The notes under the pieces were generated by a model that saw only the letters and a program-made list of their open reading frames with translations, did not search any database and was not told the origin of the DNA. Below, piece after piece: positions 1-11,571 of a stretch of DNA of 64,000 bases. The position numbers and the translations under genes are program-made. This stretch comes from Sporobolomyces roseus (taxonomy: Eukaryota > Basidiomycota > Microbotryomycetes > Sporidiobolales > Sporidiobolaceae), in contig JADILM010000005.1 of assembly GCA_016617785.1 (NCBI GenBank), forward strand, positions 1,612,001-1,676,000, written 5' to 3'. Each line of letters opens with the position of its first letter. The first letter of the stretch is position 1.

Positions 1-364
1 CTTCGTTCTTATACTACAGTACATCACCACATCGCTACGAAATCACCAACTAACGTTCTCACCTCAAATACCCTCTCATGTTATGAATCTTTTACTTTCA
101 TTTTTCCTTGCCCTCGCTTGTCAATCGAGACGAGATGCAAAGAGAGAAGAGTCGTAATACCAGGAGTTGTTTCGTCCGAGAATTGAGGAGAAACAGGCAT
201 ATAAAAATCATCAAGGAGGAGGAGAAACAGAACAGAGAGTAGGAGACAGAGGTTAACTGAAGAGGTAGGAAAGACTAAGTAGAACTAACGAGAAAGATCG
301 AATGTATTTAGGTGTGTAGAATATGCTGGAGTAGAAAGAGTACAAGAAACAAGAGCGGAGAAGA

Positions 365-3300
365 TTAAGCGATGTTGCTCGAGACAGGGTAACGCTCCTT
401 TGTTCGCTCGAGAAGCATGCGAAGACGAGTCTCATCTCCTGTGATCATATCCTCCATTGAGATCTCGTCCGTCGAGACAAGGGGGGACATGTAATCGAAG
501 ACTGAGCAGAAAGAAGGAGGATCAGCGCTCACGAACGATTCGAAGGGAATGGGAAAGCTCACCTGAAAAGATAGTATCGAGATATTCAACATCGAAGGCC
601 TTCCCTTCTTGCTGATGGAATCGATCGAACTCGCTGTCTTGTAATCCGCTCTTTTTGCCCGTCAAGTTTTCGAGTAGACGAGTGATCAATCGACCAGATC
701 TGAACGAAGTAGAAATGTCGGTAGCGAGTGGGCATGTCGAGGGAAGATTCGAGTTGGCCCAAGCGAGAATCTCGGCGTGAGTGGTAGCAGTAGTAGCGAT
801 TGAAGCTGGAGGAGCGAGACCGGGAACCTCTTTTGCAATCGCAGGCTAAACAAACAGGAATCAGCTCAGGAGTCTAGGAAGCGAGTCGATACAATGTCGA
901 ACTCACTGTATCGGGTTCATCTTGTAACTTCGAGATCGCATTCGTCTTCGAACTCTTGACCATTGATCTTCGGTCTCCAGTCTTTTGAGGTGAGCCGAAT
1001 AACGGTTCACCACTCATCAAAGGCGAGCCTCTGCGATGCCCGTCGATCGGGGTTAGTGAATGTACGATCAAGGTTCGAGGAGAGTCGGAAGCGTACGGTG
1101 CGAAATCCATCAAAATGGCTGCGTCTTTCTCGGTAAGAGTGTTGGGGTTCGTTCCAGCGTCTGCATCGGTACAGTACGGGGTCAGCTCCCATGCGTCATC
1201 GCGGGAGAAAGCGCCGATCTGCTTACATCGCTCTTTCTGAATCTTTGAACGCATTGTTGGCGAAGGAGGTCGAGGTCGGGGATTCATCGTCTGAGCCACG
1301 TCAAGGGAGAGTACTTCGACATCGCAAGATGATACAACGGGAGCTGCGAAAGAGGGAAGGTCAGACTGATCGAACAGTGACAGTCGGAAGCAAAGGCTTA
1401 CCAGCGTAATCTCGAAGAATCGTAGCTTTCATGATCTCCTTCATCCACGCTCGGATCGTGATTTGCTCAGCGGCAGAGAAGAAGTGAGTTCTTTCGGTAT
1501 CGTGGACGATCTTGAAACCGTATTCTCCGGCATTGATGTTTGCATCGCTGATTACTCGGTAACCTTTGAGGTTGATGACACCCTTGGCTCGTTGCTCCTG
1601 CGAACAAGGAAAAAGGAAGAGGTGAAAATCAGCTCTGAAGCGCAATTGATCACGAAGAGTTGACTCACCTGCTCTGATTTGAGGTAATAGAGGTAAGTTC
1701 CCTTGAGGACGAAGAATCGTTGTTTCCAAGTGTTGTACTTCTCCCCCTTCTTCTTCATCCAACCAGAGTTGTCGGGTCTTCCCAGCTTGTCCATCAAGTT
1801 TCCATCTCGAATAACCGCCATATCTTCCCTCATCATTTCCTTTCCAGCGGGATCGACCACCTTGACGCTCATCGAAGTGGGAGCGTCTCTGCCTGAGCTC
1901 AATGTCGACATTGAAGGTTTGGACTTCATCGATTCGACTCCCGGAGATCGTTCTGAACCGCTTCCTGCGTTTGGACTGAAAGCACCGAACAGTCGAGTCG
2001 AACGTTTCGCACGATCTTGTAGGGAAGAACGAGTACGAGGAATGGGAGCCTTTCCATCGGTGTCGAGAAGAAGAGCAGAAGGTACTCTTGGAGGAGGTTT
2101 GCGACTGCGACCCATCAATCCTCCTCCGACGCTGCCGAGGAACGTCGATCCACGATCACTCTTGCTCGACTTCATCTTGGATCCAGAAGGATTGGGACTA
2201 GAAGGTACAGTCGTCGTACTGCCTACGTCGCTCCTCGAAGTGCTCGACCTCTTCATCTTTGGTTTAGACAAGAGGGAACCGCTCTTCGAAACGGTACCGC
2301 TCACGGATGAGCGAGGTTTGCTAGCATCGGTCGTCTCCCCTCCGTCACCGGATTCCTCCATGATCGGACGAGTTTCCTTGAGATCGTCTAGTTGAGTTTC
2401 GGTAGTGATCGATCGTTTGCGTTCGATGGGCGGGACGATAGTTGTCGAAGCCATCTCAGCGGGGACTGAACGCGCCGAGCGAAGGTTGCTGACTGAACGT
2501 TGACCAAGCTGTACGATCGCAGAGAACGAGATCAGTCCAAGTCGAACGCGAAGTATCAAAAGGAGAGGCTTACAGAAGAAGGAGCGCGAACTGAAGAACT
2601 CGCAGCAGAATCGTTGTCGAGACCCAATCCTGCCAGTTTCTCCTGCTGGTGACCGTGTTGTTCCCATCTCGATTGAGGACTCTGATAAGCAGTCGGACTT
2701 TCTGCTGTTCCAGGACTGTCGGGCTCGTACCCAGACATAGTCGGAGATAGCATACTGCCAGTCGAAGTCGAGGTACGAAGAGATCGGCGGGATTTGAGCT
2801 CTTTGATCGCGTTGTAAATGTGAACTCGTCGACCGAAAGCGATGAGGTCGATCTCTTTCAACATGGCAACATCCATCTCGAGCAAGACATCTCCGGATAT
2901 CTCGTGTTCTGGTAATTCATAAACGGTTCGATCAGCTTTGAGGAGAAGGAGAGAAAGATTGAACGAGGAGACGGACCTGAGAACTTTCCGAGAGTGAGTC
3001 CATCAAATCCTTTCACCCTTCCCCATTCCACGACCTCATCCACAGTCCAAGTCACAGGATCGCTCGGGAGATTCTTGAGGGCTTCTGCATCAGAACCGAT
3101 GCCTCGAACGCTCGCTCCAGGACTAGTTTCACCAGTGAGAGCCGTGCCGAGTCTCGAAGAAGCACGAGATTGATCGAGACCACTCGCGTGAGAGGTAGTA
3201 GGGGAGGCGGCGGGAAGGCTAACTGCTTGAGTGGGGATAGGGAGAGGTGCGGGAACGTGTTTCGGGGTGATCGGAGAAGCGAGGCTTTCGGATGTGACGG

Positions 3301-4503
3301 GTACTGGGACAGGCAGAGGAGTATGAGGGCGACTCGGAGCTTCTCGTAGCGACTCGGCGGGCTCTGAAGCGGGAGGAAGGGGGGGAAGAGGCGGAGACGG
3401 GGAAACACTTCGAGGAGGTTCGGCGAAATCTTGCGTAGTCGACGTTGTAGCGGGCTCTTCGCGAGTTTGCACAGGTGAGAGATCGTGAGAAGTAGAGCCA
3501 AGAAGAACGTCGGCAGCGGTGACGGCTGATCCGGGAAGAGGTGGGACAGAGGGAGAACCGGGAAGAGGGGGAGCGAGGGAAGACTGAGAGTAGGTAGATT
3601 CGGCGTAGATAGAAGGTTGAGTATTGGCACGGTCTCTACCTCTATTGGAGGCGTTTGAAGAAGTTCTCGAGATAGTTTTGTGCGGGCTGAGTCGATTCTC
3701 CTCCTCCTTCGAAACTTGTCTCGATAACGATGATCCATTGGCTGAGGGGTAACCGCCAGTCATAATCTCCTCCTCCTCGTCACTCTCGTCACTGAGCTGT
3801 AATCCTTCGATAAGACCGGCGTTCCTCACTCTCTCGTAAGCTGCTTCATCCTCCTTCTTCCTTCTCTCGGCCCTTTCCTGTTCCTCCCTCGCCTCTTGTT
3901 CTGCGTTCTCCATCGCTTTCTGCGCGAGTGCAGCTCGATGATTTGTCCCACTTCCACCGCTCACTCGCAGTAATGAAGCTGAATCGTCCTCCTCTTCTCC
4001 GACCGAGGTTGTACTATTCCGTCGACTACTGCTCGCCAAACTCGGCACTCGATTCCCGTTCCTTGCTCCTACGATCGTCGGGCTCAGTCTGTCGTTCAAG
4101 TCGGTCGTGCTGAGTTTCTCTTGCGAATTGGTTCTACTGGAAAGGGCATGTGGAGTAGGTGGAGAGAGAGTTGAAGTTCCATTCGGTTCATCGTGGGCGT
4201 CGGACAACTCTCCATCGTTGCCTTCGAGGTTTGGTGGTTCGTTTGATGTGTAAGATTGAGGGAATAAACCGACTTCACCCCGAGGATTACGTCCCTAGAT
4301 TCAAATCGAACTCATGGCATCAAAACACAATTCAATCGAGAAGTAGAGGACAGAAGCTGATCACATACCTGGTACCATCCATCACCGTACTGATCATCCC
4401 TCTCCAATACTATGATTCGTTCTCCTGCTTCAAATGCGAGTTCATCTTCATTCTCTGCCTCGAATGCATGCAGAGCGTAGACTACGTCCTCTCGTTTAGC
4501 CAT
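365..4503 (-). CDS. Boi1/Boi2/Pob1-like polarity protein with SH3, SAM, PH and a C-terminal CH-like domain
   Basis: Spliced model of about 1,150 residues starting at the ATG ending at 4503. The first exon plus the second encode an SH3 domain (YALHAFEAENEDELAFEAGE, then DGWYQ and GEVGLFPQSY). A long Ser/Pro-rich region follows. A SAM domain near 2800-3060 reads WTVDEVVEWGRVKGFDG across an intron into DVAMLKEIDLIAFGRR. Disordered sequence with proline runs leads to a PH domain near 1400-1760 (GWMKKKGEKYNTWKQRFFVL, later FKIVHDTERTHFF). The known Boi/Pob1 family has the order SH3-SAM-PH and works at growth sites with Cdc42 and the exocyst. After the PH domain the reading continues into exons at about 600-840 and 365-500. 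These look like a calponin-homology fold (ILAWANSNLP, SFRSGRLITRLLENLTG, then STDEISMEDMITGDE). The final intron splices TTTTCAG to TCTTCGATTAC in frame and the stop is TAA at 365-367. SH3, SAM and PH are certain; the CH call is by pattern. Confidence 0.85.
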
Positions 4504-5177
4504 CCTCCTAGGCTTAGTTCGTACTGTTTATTGATCTTGTATGAAGCTGTTGAGTCAATGTTTGTTGATGAAGTAGGATCGACCGAGAAAGCAAGAAGGC
4601 GTAGTAAAGGATTCGAGACTGGTTCAGAAGCGAAACTTGTTTTGTTTTGTTCAAGTCTCGGATCCTTGCCTATCGTAGAGATTCTTGAGAGTTTGAACCC
4701 GTTGGAGTGAAGAGAGGGGCGGGTTAACGTTGGAGAAGAGGAGGCGAGTTTCTATCATTTGCGGAACTCCAAGATGGGCGATCAAACTTATTTTCTCGCA
4801 ATCGATTCAATTGGCGATGAAGGAACGAGCTATCGAAGCTGATCATTCACACATCAGAGAGAGACAAACGGAACAGAAACGGCGAGTACTGAAAATTAAC
4901 GAAGAGAAAGGGTTTTGCGGTTTGAGGGAAGCTAAGGCGATATGACAAGGTACAGGGAACGACGTATATAGTACTAGAAAAGATGAGTGTGAAATAAGGG
5001 TGCGAATAAGAGCGATTTCAAGTGGGTAAGAGAGAACGAGGTGAGAGTGAAAAATCGAAAGAGAGCAGGATGTAAAAGTTTCAGTGTCTGTAGGTTGGGT
5101 ATGGTGGTGTAAAAGGAGTGTGTGTAGGTGTGCTATGTACGTGAGTGTCTATAGGATTCGAAGGAGGAATGGGAGGA
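4504..5177. other. Intergenic region upstream of the Boi-like gene
   Basis: About 670 bases between the start of the Boi-like gene and the stop of the RhoGEF gene. Short open frames on plus have no recognisable content. It should hold the promoter of the Boi-like gene and the 3' end of the RhoGEF transcript. Confidence 0.6.
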
Positions 5178-8100
5178 TCATCGTTCGAGAGGGGTCATTG
5201 AAGATTTGAAAGCGAATCTACGACTGGCGAGGACCGATCCAGAGGAAGGACTCGACGTAGATCCCTCCGACGAGCGTGAGCGACCCATGTTGCTGAAAGT
5301 CGATGCTACTTTCGAAGCGAGAACACCCTTCTTGCGAGGGGTCGTTTGCGAAGGAGTCGAAGTGACGGTCAGAGACTGACTCTCGTGCGGAGGGAATTCA
5401 GCAGTGCCGAGTTCAGGAGTCGTAGGGATCGAAGTCGGTGTGTGGAAGGCGCTCGAGGACGGTGACGTTCGGTTCGATACGATTCCAGTCGAAGCCGTAG
5501 GCGAACTGAGTGCGCTTGAGTTTGGAGGACCGGAAGTGAGAGTGAGCGGGAGGTGAGGCGAAGAGGTCGAGCCGAGAGCAGAGGCGAAGAAACCCGTCAG
5601 CGTAGGTGATGATTGAACCCTCTTCTGAAACTGAGGAGGAACTCGATGATTAGCTTCGAATTCAAAATCACACTTCTTCGAAATGCGAGACTCACGTAAG
5701 AACCAATCGTAGAATTTCTTCTGCTGAGTTTTGCTCCCGCTGTAGTTGAGGAGGACTCCGAGTTCGATTGCTGAGAGGAAGCCGAGTTCGAAGAAGTCGA
5801 AGTTGAACTCCTGGTGTGAGGAGGTGGTTTAGGACGTTCTTCGACAGTAACAGCAGGTACCAAACCGAGAGTTGATTTCCGACGTTTGATCCTGAAGACA
5901 CTCGAGACTCCATCTTGAATCGAATGGGAACTCCATCGAGGAGAAGCGGATTTGGTCGAGAGGGAAGGTTTGAGCGAGGAAGAACCGGTAGGAGGAAAGG
6001 TAGGGTCGACGAGTTCTTGCGGGCAGATGTCGGGGGAAGGAGGAATCGAGGAAGGTGGAGTTTCAATGAGGTGGAGACCTTGCGAGTGTGAGGAAGATGA
6101 GTTTGTTGCAGTTCCGTTCGAAGACGTCGTCGACGACACTGAGTTGTTCCTTTCGACATCAGCTGCTGAAGATTCGGCTTTGACAGCGGCAGAAGCGACG
6201 ACCGGGATTTGTCCGCCTCCGAAAGTGGTCGAATGTCTTCCAGGTCGATCCAACGAAGAATGAGAAGCAACCCTCCTCAAATCAGCACCCTTCGATCTCC
6301 AACTTCCCGTAGCTGATGCTGATGCCGTCAAAGGTGCTTGTACGTCTCCTCCTCTAGTCCCGACATGTTTCTTGTTCAACGCCTCGGCCAAAGCCGTATC
6401 GATCTCTGGAAGGGCTGGTCTCGCTCGACTTCCCGCACTCTTCGTCTTCCTAATCGCACTTGCCCACTTGCGCTCGGGAGTGGTCGCAATCGCGTTGATT
6501 GTCGAGGTGCTGGACGCTGCGTCATCTCGGTAAAGAGAAGCGACAGACGCATCGAACCCAATCGCTCCTCGGAAATCGCCGACGGGACCTCGACCCAATT
6601 CGAGCTCGAACGATGACATTCGACGCCTGTCCTTGGCGCTGAGCATCTTTCCAGTCATCGAACTGACTGAAGAAGCGCCCGAACCGGAGAATCCGGCTGT
6701 CATTGATCGTTTCGGTCCAGACATCGTTCGAAGTCGTCGACCAGATTCATCGAATTCGACCACTTCTCGAGCTGCTTGTGCACGAGCTGCGAGGCACTCC
6801 TCCGAGAAGACGTCGGCGAGTCGAAGGTCTACGGCAGCGCGTTGAGCTGAAGGAGTTCGACCGAGGAGGGATGAAGCGGTAGTCGAGAATCGGCTACGGT
6901 TGCTGAGATGAGACGAAGGCGCACTGCTGACAGGTGCTAGAGGATGGGCGTGGGCAAGGTAGGTTGCATCGATGGGAAGAGAGGGAAGAGGTTCATCCTG
7001 AGGAATGAAGGGACTGTTGGAGTTTGATGACGAGGCGGCAGCGGCAGCGAGAACTGAAGTGACCGAGACGGAACTAGTTGAACGAGAGTGACTCTTGCGA
7101 ACAGGCGTTGCGGATGATGGAGCTGTCGTAATTGGAGATACACTCGAGATGAGCGTATCGTCGAACAGAGTCGGGTTGCCTTGTTCGTCTCGAGGTTGGT
7201 CGTCCCACTGTCGTCGAGCTTCGGTCCGTGCCGTGGTGAGTCGATTGAGCCAGATTGCCTTTTCCGCAGGGCAAAGAGCACCTAGTTCGAGGACGTGATC
7301 TTGACAAGCGAGACGAATGCTCTGCGACAGAAGGCCTGAAGAGGGAGGCATATAGGTCAGCGAGACTAGCGGCGGCGAGTTGACGTCGAGTGAGCTTACC
7401 TTGTCCTTCTTCGAGCGGAGTGATCTCGAATAATCGCAAAGGTAACCATTCCCTCGGTTCGTAACTCGCCCTCTTCTTGATCTTGGCGAGGATGAGATGA
7501 GAGCGATAAAGGAAACATCCATAGTACTTGACTCGAAGTGTTTCGATCGTAGTCGAGCGGTGAAGAACGTGTAGCGCTCCAACGAGAATTGTCGGTCCTA
7601 GGATGTCGCAGAAAGCCATCGATACCGTCTGCAACGAAATGTTGGTCGGTCAGTCACTGTACATCGAACGACGAGGAAGATCGAACAGAAACAAGAACTT
7701 ACAGATTGGAATTCCATTCGATTCGCAACGATCCTCGTTCGAATTTCTCCCTCTCTCTCACGCTTCGCGTTGTCTACCGCTTCCGCCACTTTCTTCAATC
7801 CCGTCAAAGCCGTCTTCACCTCGTTGTCGTCATCTCCGATCGATTCCTCTTCGCAGTATTTCGCTAGCGAGCCAAACACCATCGGATATCGCATGATTCG
7901 TTGAACTGGAGCGATTGCGAAATCGGTGAAGCGTAATTTAGCTCTTGATCGAGAAGCTAGAGACGATGCTGAAGCTGGATAAGAAGAAGAGATCGGAAGG
8001 TGCAAGGTCGAACTTGTGGGAGAATCGGTTGGAGAAGCGGTTTGAACGACCGTGGGGGAAGAGGTCGGAAGAGAGGTCGAGAGAGCTGGAAGAGGTACGG

Positions 8101-9975
8101 TCGGGAAGAAGGGAGAAGCGGAAGCAGAGTTGGCTCGACTGGCGAGAGGTGTCGAATCACCTTGAGAAGCGACTCGAAGTGCGCATTGTCGTTCGTAAGC
8201 CTCCCATTCTGGTCGAGTAGTGAGTCGTCTTGTGATGTCCATAGCTTCAGCATGTCGGGAACAGAAGTCGTTGTAGAGGTGAAAGTTTGGAAGCTGCGAA
8301 AGAAACAGAAAAGTTCAGCTTCGCTTTCGACACGAGAGAACGACAGCCGAAGGGGATGGCTCACCTCGTCGACGAAAACTTTCGCAATCTTCTGTGCAGC
8401 TTTCCTAACCTTCCAGTGCTTCTTCGTGTGTTGTACTTCACCTTCTTCCTCCTCACCTCGCCAAGATAATTCCCTCTCAACTTCGTCTAGTCGATCCGCG
8501 ATTCGTTCATGTAGTTCGAGCAAAGCTTCAGCGTTTCGTACGACTGCTTCGACTTCCGAGACCGAGAGTAAGGTAAGGAATGGTAGAGTTTGAAAGTAAA
8601 CCTAGAAGTGGAGGTAAAGTGAAAGGCAAAAAGGTTAATCCGAATGGTCTTCCAATTACTAGGTCAAATTGTTCATTTGTCGATCCAAGGTGCATGATGG
8701 AACCACTTTCTCGTTTCCTCCGCCAAGATATCGCGCTCGAAAGGAAGAGAAGCGAAAGAAGCGTACCTTGACGAGCGCTCGCAGGTGTTCCAAGTAACCC
8801 GACTCTGTATCTACCAGCTCGATCAACGCATGATATCTCCTCTCGTCCCGTTTCGTTTTGGCGTCCAATTTGTCTTCGGTGGGAGACAGGGAGACGATGG
8901 GAGAATCGGGAATGAGTAATTCGGGATCGAACGTGAGAGATTCGGATGCTGAATGAGCCGAGGTAGGGAGGGAATCGGGTAAGGAGAAGTGAGACAGGTT
9001 TCGTGAATCCGAATCAATCGGTGCTGAAGCGAGAAGGGAGAGGTTCGGAACAGAAGCGGAAGTTCCGGTTCGACTGAGAATCGGAGGAGGCATTGTTGTT
9101 GGCGCTGATTTAGGATTATCGGGCCAGCTTTGTTGTGACGGCGCTAGACCAGCTGAAGGTGGAGTAAGCTCGAGGGTAGGCGAGATAGATGCAGTCGAGG
9201 GTATTGTCGGTAAGATTGGTGGAGAAGATGCAGACCTCGTCATACCAGGAGATAGAATCGGTGGTAGAGGTGAAGCTGGTATCGAAGGGAGGAAAGGAAG
9301 TCGCATAGTTTGACGAAGGGAAGCAGTGGGAGAAGGTTTCGGAGAGCGTCGTCCGAGTTTCAGTGAAGAGGTCGAGGATGTTCGCCGAGGCGGAGTCGTT
9401 CTATTCGAATCGTTGACCGGAGGATAGGTGGACGAAGAGGATTTAGGAGACTGTGAGGTCTTGGTTGAGGGAGATCTTGTCGTAGGCTGAAGGTTTTCGA
9501 GGGATTTGCGAGAGGGGAAAGCGATGTGAGAAAGTTGTTCTGCCCAAGATGAAGGAGCGGGTAAGAGAGCCGATACCGGTCGAGCCCTTCCCTTTCCCTT
9601 GTTGCTCTGCGATGGTGATTCTCCTCCTCCTGCCTCTAGCTTCCTTGAATCGTTCGAAGTTGACCTCGAGCGTTCCCTTTTCGCCATAAACAAGATTCCC
9701 TCATTCTCATCCTCCGGTTCCTCGACCCTCAGAGACCTAATGCTCGCTACTTCTGAGCGTGCCACACTTGCCTTTAGTTGTTCTTGTAGTCGTTCGAGTT
9801 GGGCCGAAGTCTGCACCGAGTTGTTCTGTCCCATCGGTTTCTCCGATACCTCCTCCCCTTCTCGACTTGATGAAACAGAGTACTCCTGAATAGGTACGAG
9901 TGGAGGCGATTCGTTGTCTAGGGCGAGCAGTAGTTCGCCCGAAGCTGGAGAAGGATCCAGTTCGGGAGGTTCCAT
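5178..9975 (-). CDS. Rho guanine nucleotide exchange factor (DH-PH)
   Basis: Spliced model of about 1,400 residues in six exons. The ATG ending at 9975 begins a 400-residue Ser/Pro-rich N-terminus. The DH domain starts near 8800 (RYHALIELVDTESGYLEHLR) and continues after an intron as VYFQTLPFLTLLSVSEVEA. It then runs through KIAKVFVDE and LPNFHLYNDFCSRHAEAM and reaches the hallmark helix IAPVQRIMRYPMVF near 7890. A Ser-rich insert lies inside the DH domain between about 8000 and 8170. A PH-like domain follows (ILVGALHVLHRSTTIETLRV, YYGCFLYRSHLILAKIKKRA, LRLFEITPL, then AEKAIWLNRLTTARTEARRQW). The C-terminal 700 residues are low complexity. The last exon ends at TGA 5178-5180. DH domains activate Rho-family GTPases at the membrane. 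No CH, CNH or PB1 domain is visible, so it is neither a Cdc24- nor a Rom2-type GEF, and I cannot name the ortholog. Confidence 0.88.
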
Positions 9976-11571
9976 TTCTGAGTTCCCGCGGCGGTGCCTA
10001 CTACTGACACGAGGCGGTAGGTATTAGCTATGGCCTCTGATGAGGTTCAGACAGCGTTCTCCCCGGGAAATTCGATCGAGGGAGAGAGGTAGGAAGTTGG
10101 AGAGGGAACATACCTCGTTCGAGTTCGCTACTCTCCCTTTCCTTTGAGTTTTGTACGCGTTTCTTGAAGTATATATCTTGGTTGAGAGTCTGTAGGAGAG
10201 CGAGTCGATAGCTTGAGTGAAGGTGGAGGAAGATTGGAAGTTGAATTGAAGAAGTCTTGATGCGTTGGATCGACGATCACCTTTGCGCCGAGTTTTTACC
10301 CTTCGCAACAACTTCGCAATGGCTGATTTTCGACCCTTCTCTCCTCGATAGCACGTCTCTTTTCGAATGCACAACGTAGAGCGTAATCAGCTCCAACTTT
10401 GTGTCAAGACTCGACGACAACGAAACAACTTGAAGTCTTGAAACCCCTCGCAATCAAAGCGTCACTGCTGTTCCCCTCTCCTCCTGATGTCGCTCCTTAC
10501 TTCGACCTTTCATGGTCGACGAGCCTCTGACCGAGAATTATTTGCCCGTTGCAAGACCTCAGTCGCAGAAAGACTTTCCCTTATAGAATTACAATTGACG
10601 TTGCTTTTCGCAGATCGCATCCGATCGTACTGTATTCCCTGCTTACGATTTCCGACCGGCAGTTGTACCTTTACCCGCATTAGACCAAAATCGATAGGCT
10701 TATTGCTCTTACTCGTGTCGAATCACTCGACGACAAATTCTGTCTATCGGACGTCCTTGTTCGTCGACGACCCTTTCGCACGTTCAGAAGTGTCAGTTCG
10801 GAACTGCGACGACGACGACTACCATTGAGAGGAGGAAGACCTGGAAGAGTCTCAGCTCGAACGCAGGGGAAAGTCGCAGGCTGATTTTGATTCAACCTTC
10901 GCAGTTTCGAAGCTAGAGTATCGCAACGGCTTTACGAGTCCGCTTCCCTGCGGAGGACCGAATCATCGGTATAGCTCTCCTACGACTATCAGCAGGACGT
11001 ACTGTACGAAAAGCGGAAGTATAGCGTCGAACCAGCCCTCTCTCGAAAGTTTGGTGCGCCTTGGCTGCCTGTTTTGCTAGGGCAAGGGCTCGGAGAGTTT
11101 GTACCGACAGCATGTCAGAGGTCATCGAGGTGGGCTCAAAGGCCTGTAGATCGCACGCCGGTCAGCAGCGACGAAAGTGCGAGGGCAAGGTGTCGAGAAC
11201 AACTCGAAAAAATGCAAGGACCGCTTTGAGCGTCAAATGAGCTCCGATGAACTGACCAAGGCCCGAAAACCTACTTGTTGACGATCTTAGGCTGTTGCAC
11301 CTCCTGTCTACAGCCTAATCCGAAGTTGTCTACAGTGAGTTAAGGGTCCTTGCGAAGAATTCGAAAAAAAAAAGGAGACCGCTCATCTGTTTCCCCCGAC
11401 CACTACGAGCGTTCGACTTCAAATAGGCTCAGGCAGTTAGACGACCTTTCAGAGGAGAAATGCGGATTTTTTTTCGAGTTGGCGCGTCCAGATTGTTGAT
11501 CCATCTTCCTCTCCTCCTACACTCACTCGCTCGCGATATCTGAACGGCTACTGGGAATCAAACACACCTAC
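9976..11571. other. Divergent intergenic region between the RhoGEF and coiled-coil genes
   Basis: About 1.6 kb between two divergently transcribed genes. Apart from one possible 70-codon ORF on minus, listed separately, I see only short frames without recognisable content. It probably carries both promoters and 5' leaders. Confidence 0.5.
10913..11125 (-). CDS. Possible small protein, unknown
   Basis: An ATG-started 70-codon frame rich in Ala, Arg and Thr (MLSVQTLRALALAKQAAKAH, then FERGLVRRYTSAFR), ending in TAG. The Arg-rich amphipathic start could suit a mitochondrial presequence. It also contains a possible tiny intron (donor GTACGT, branch CTGAT, acceptor GTAG). I recognise no family. 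It lies in the divergent spacer and could equally be leader sequence or chance. Confidence 0.22.
   Translation of the reverse strand: MTSDMLSVQTLRALALAKQAAKAHQTFERGLVRRYTSAFRTVRPADSRRRAIPMIRSSAGKRTRKAVAIL

Noticed and set aside
1703..2395. 230-codon plus-strand ORF inside the Boi-like gene
   Set aside because: It is the reverse-strand shadow of the low-complexity linker before the PH domain, whose minus frame carries the recognisable protein.
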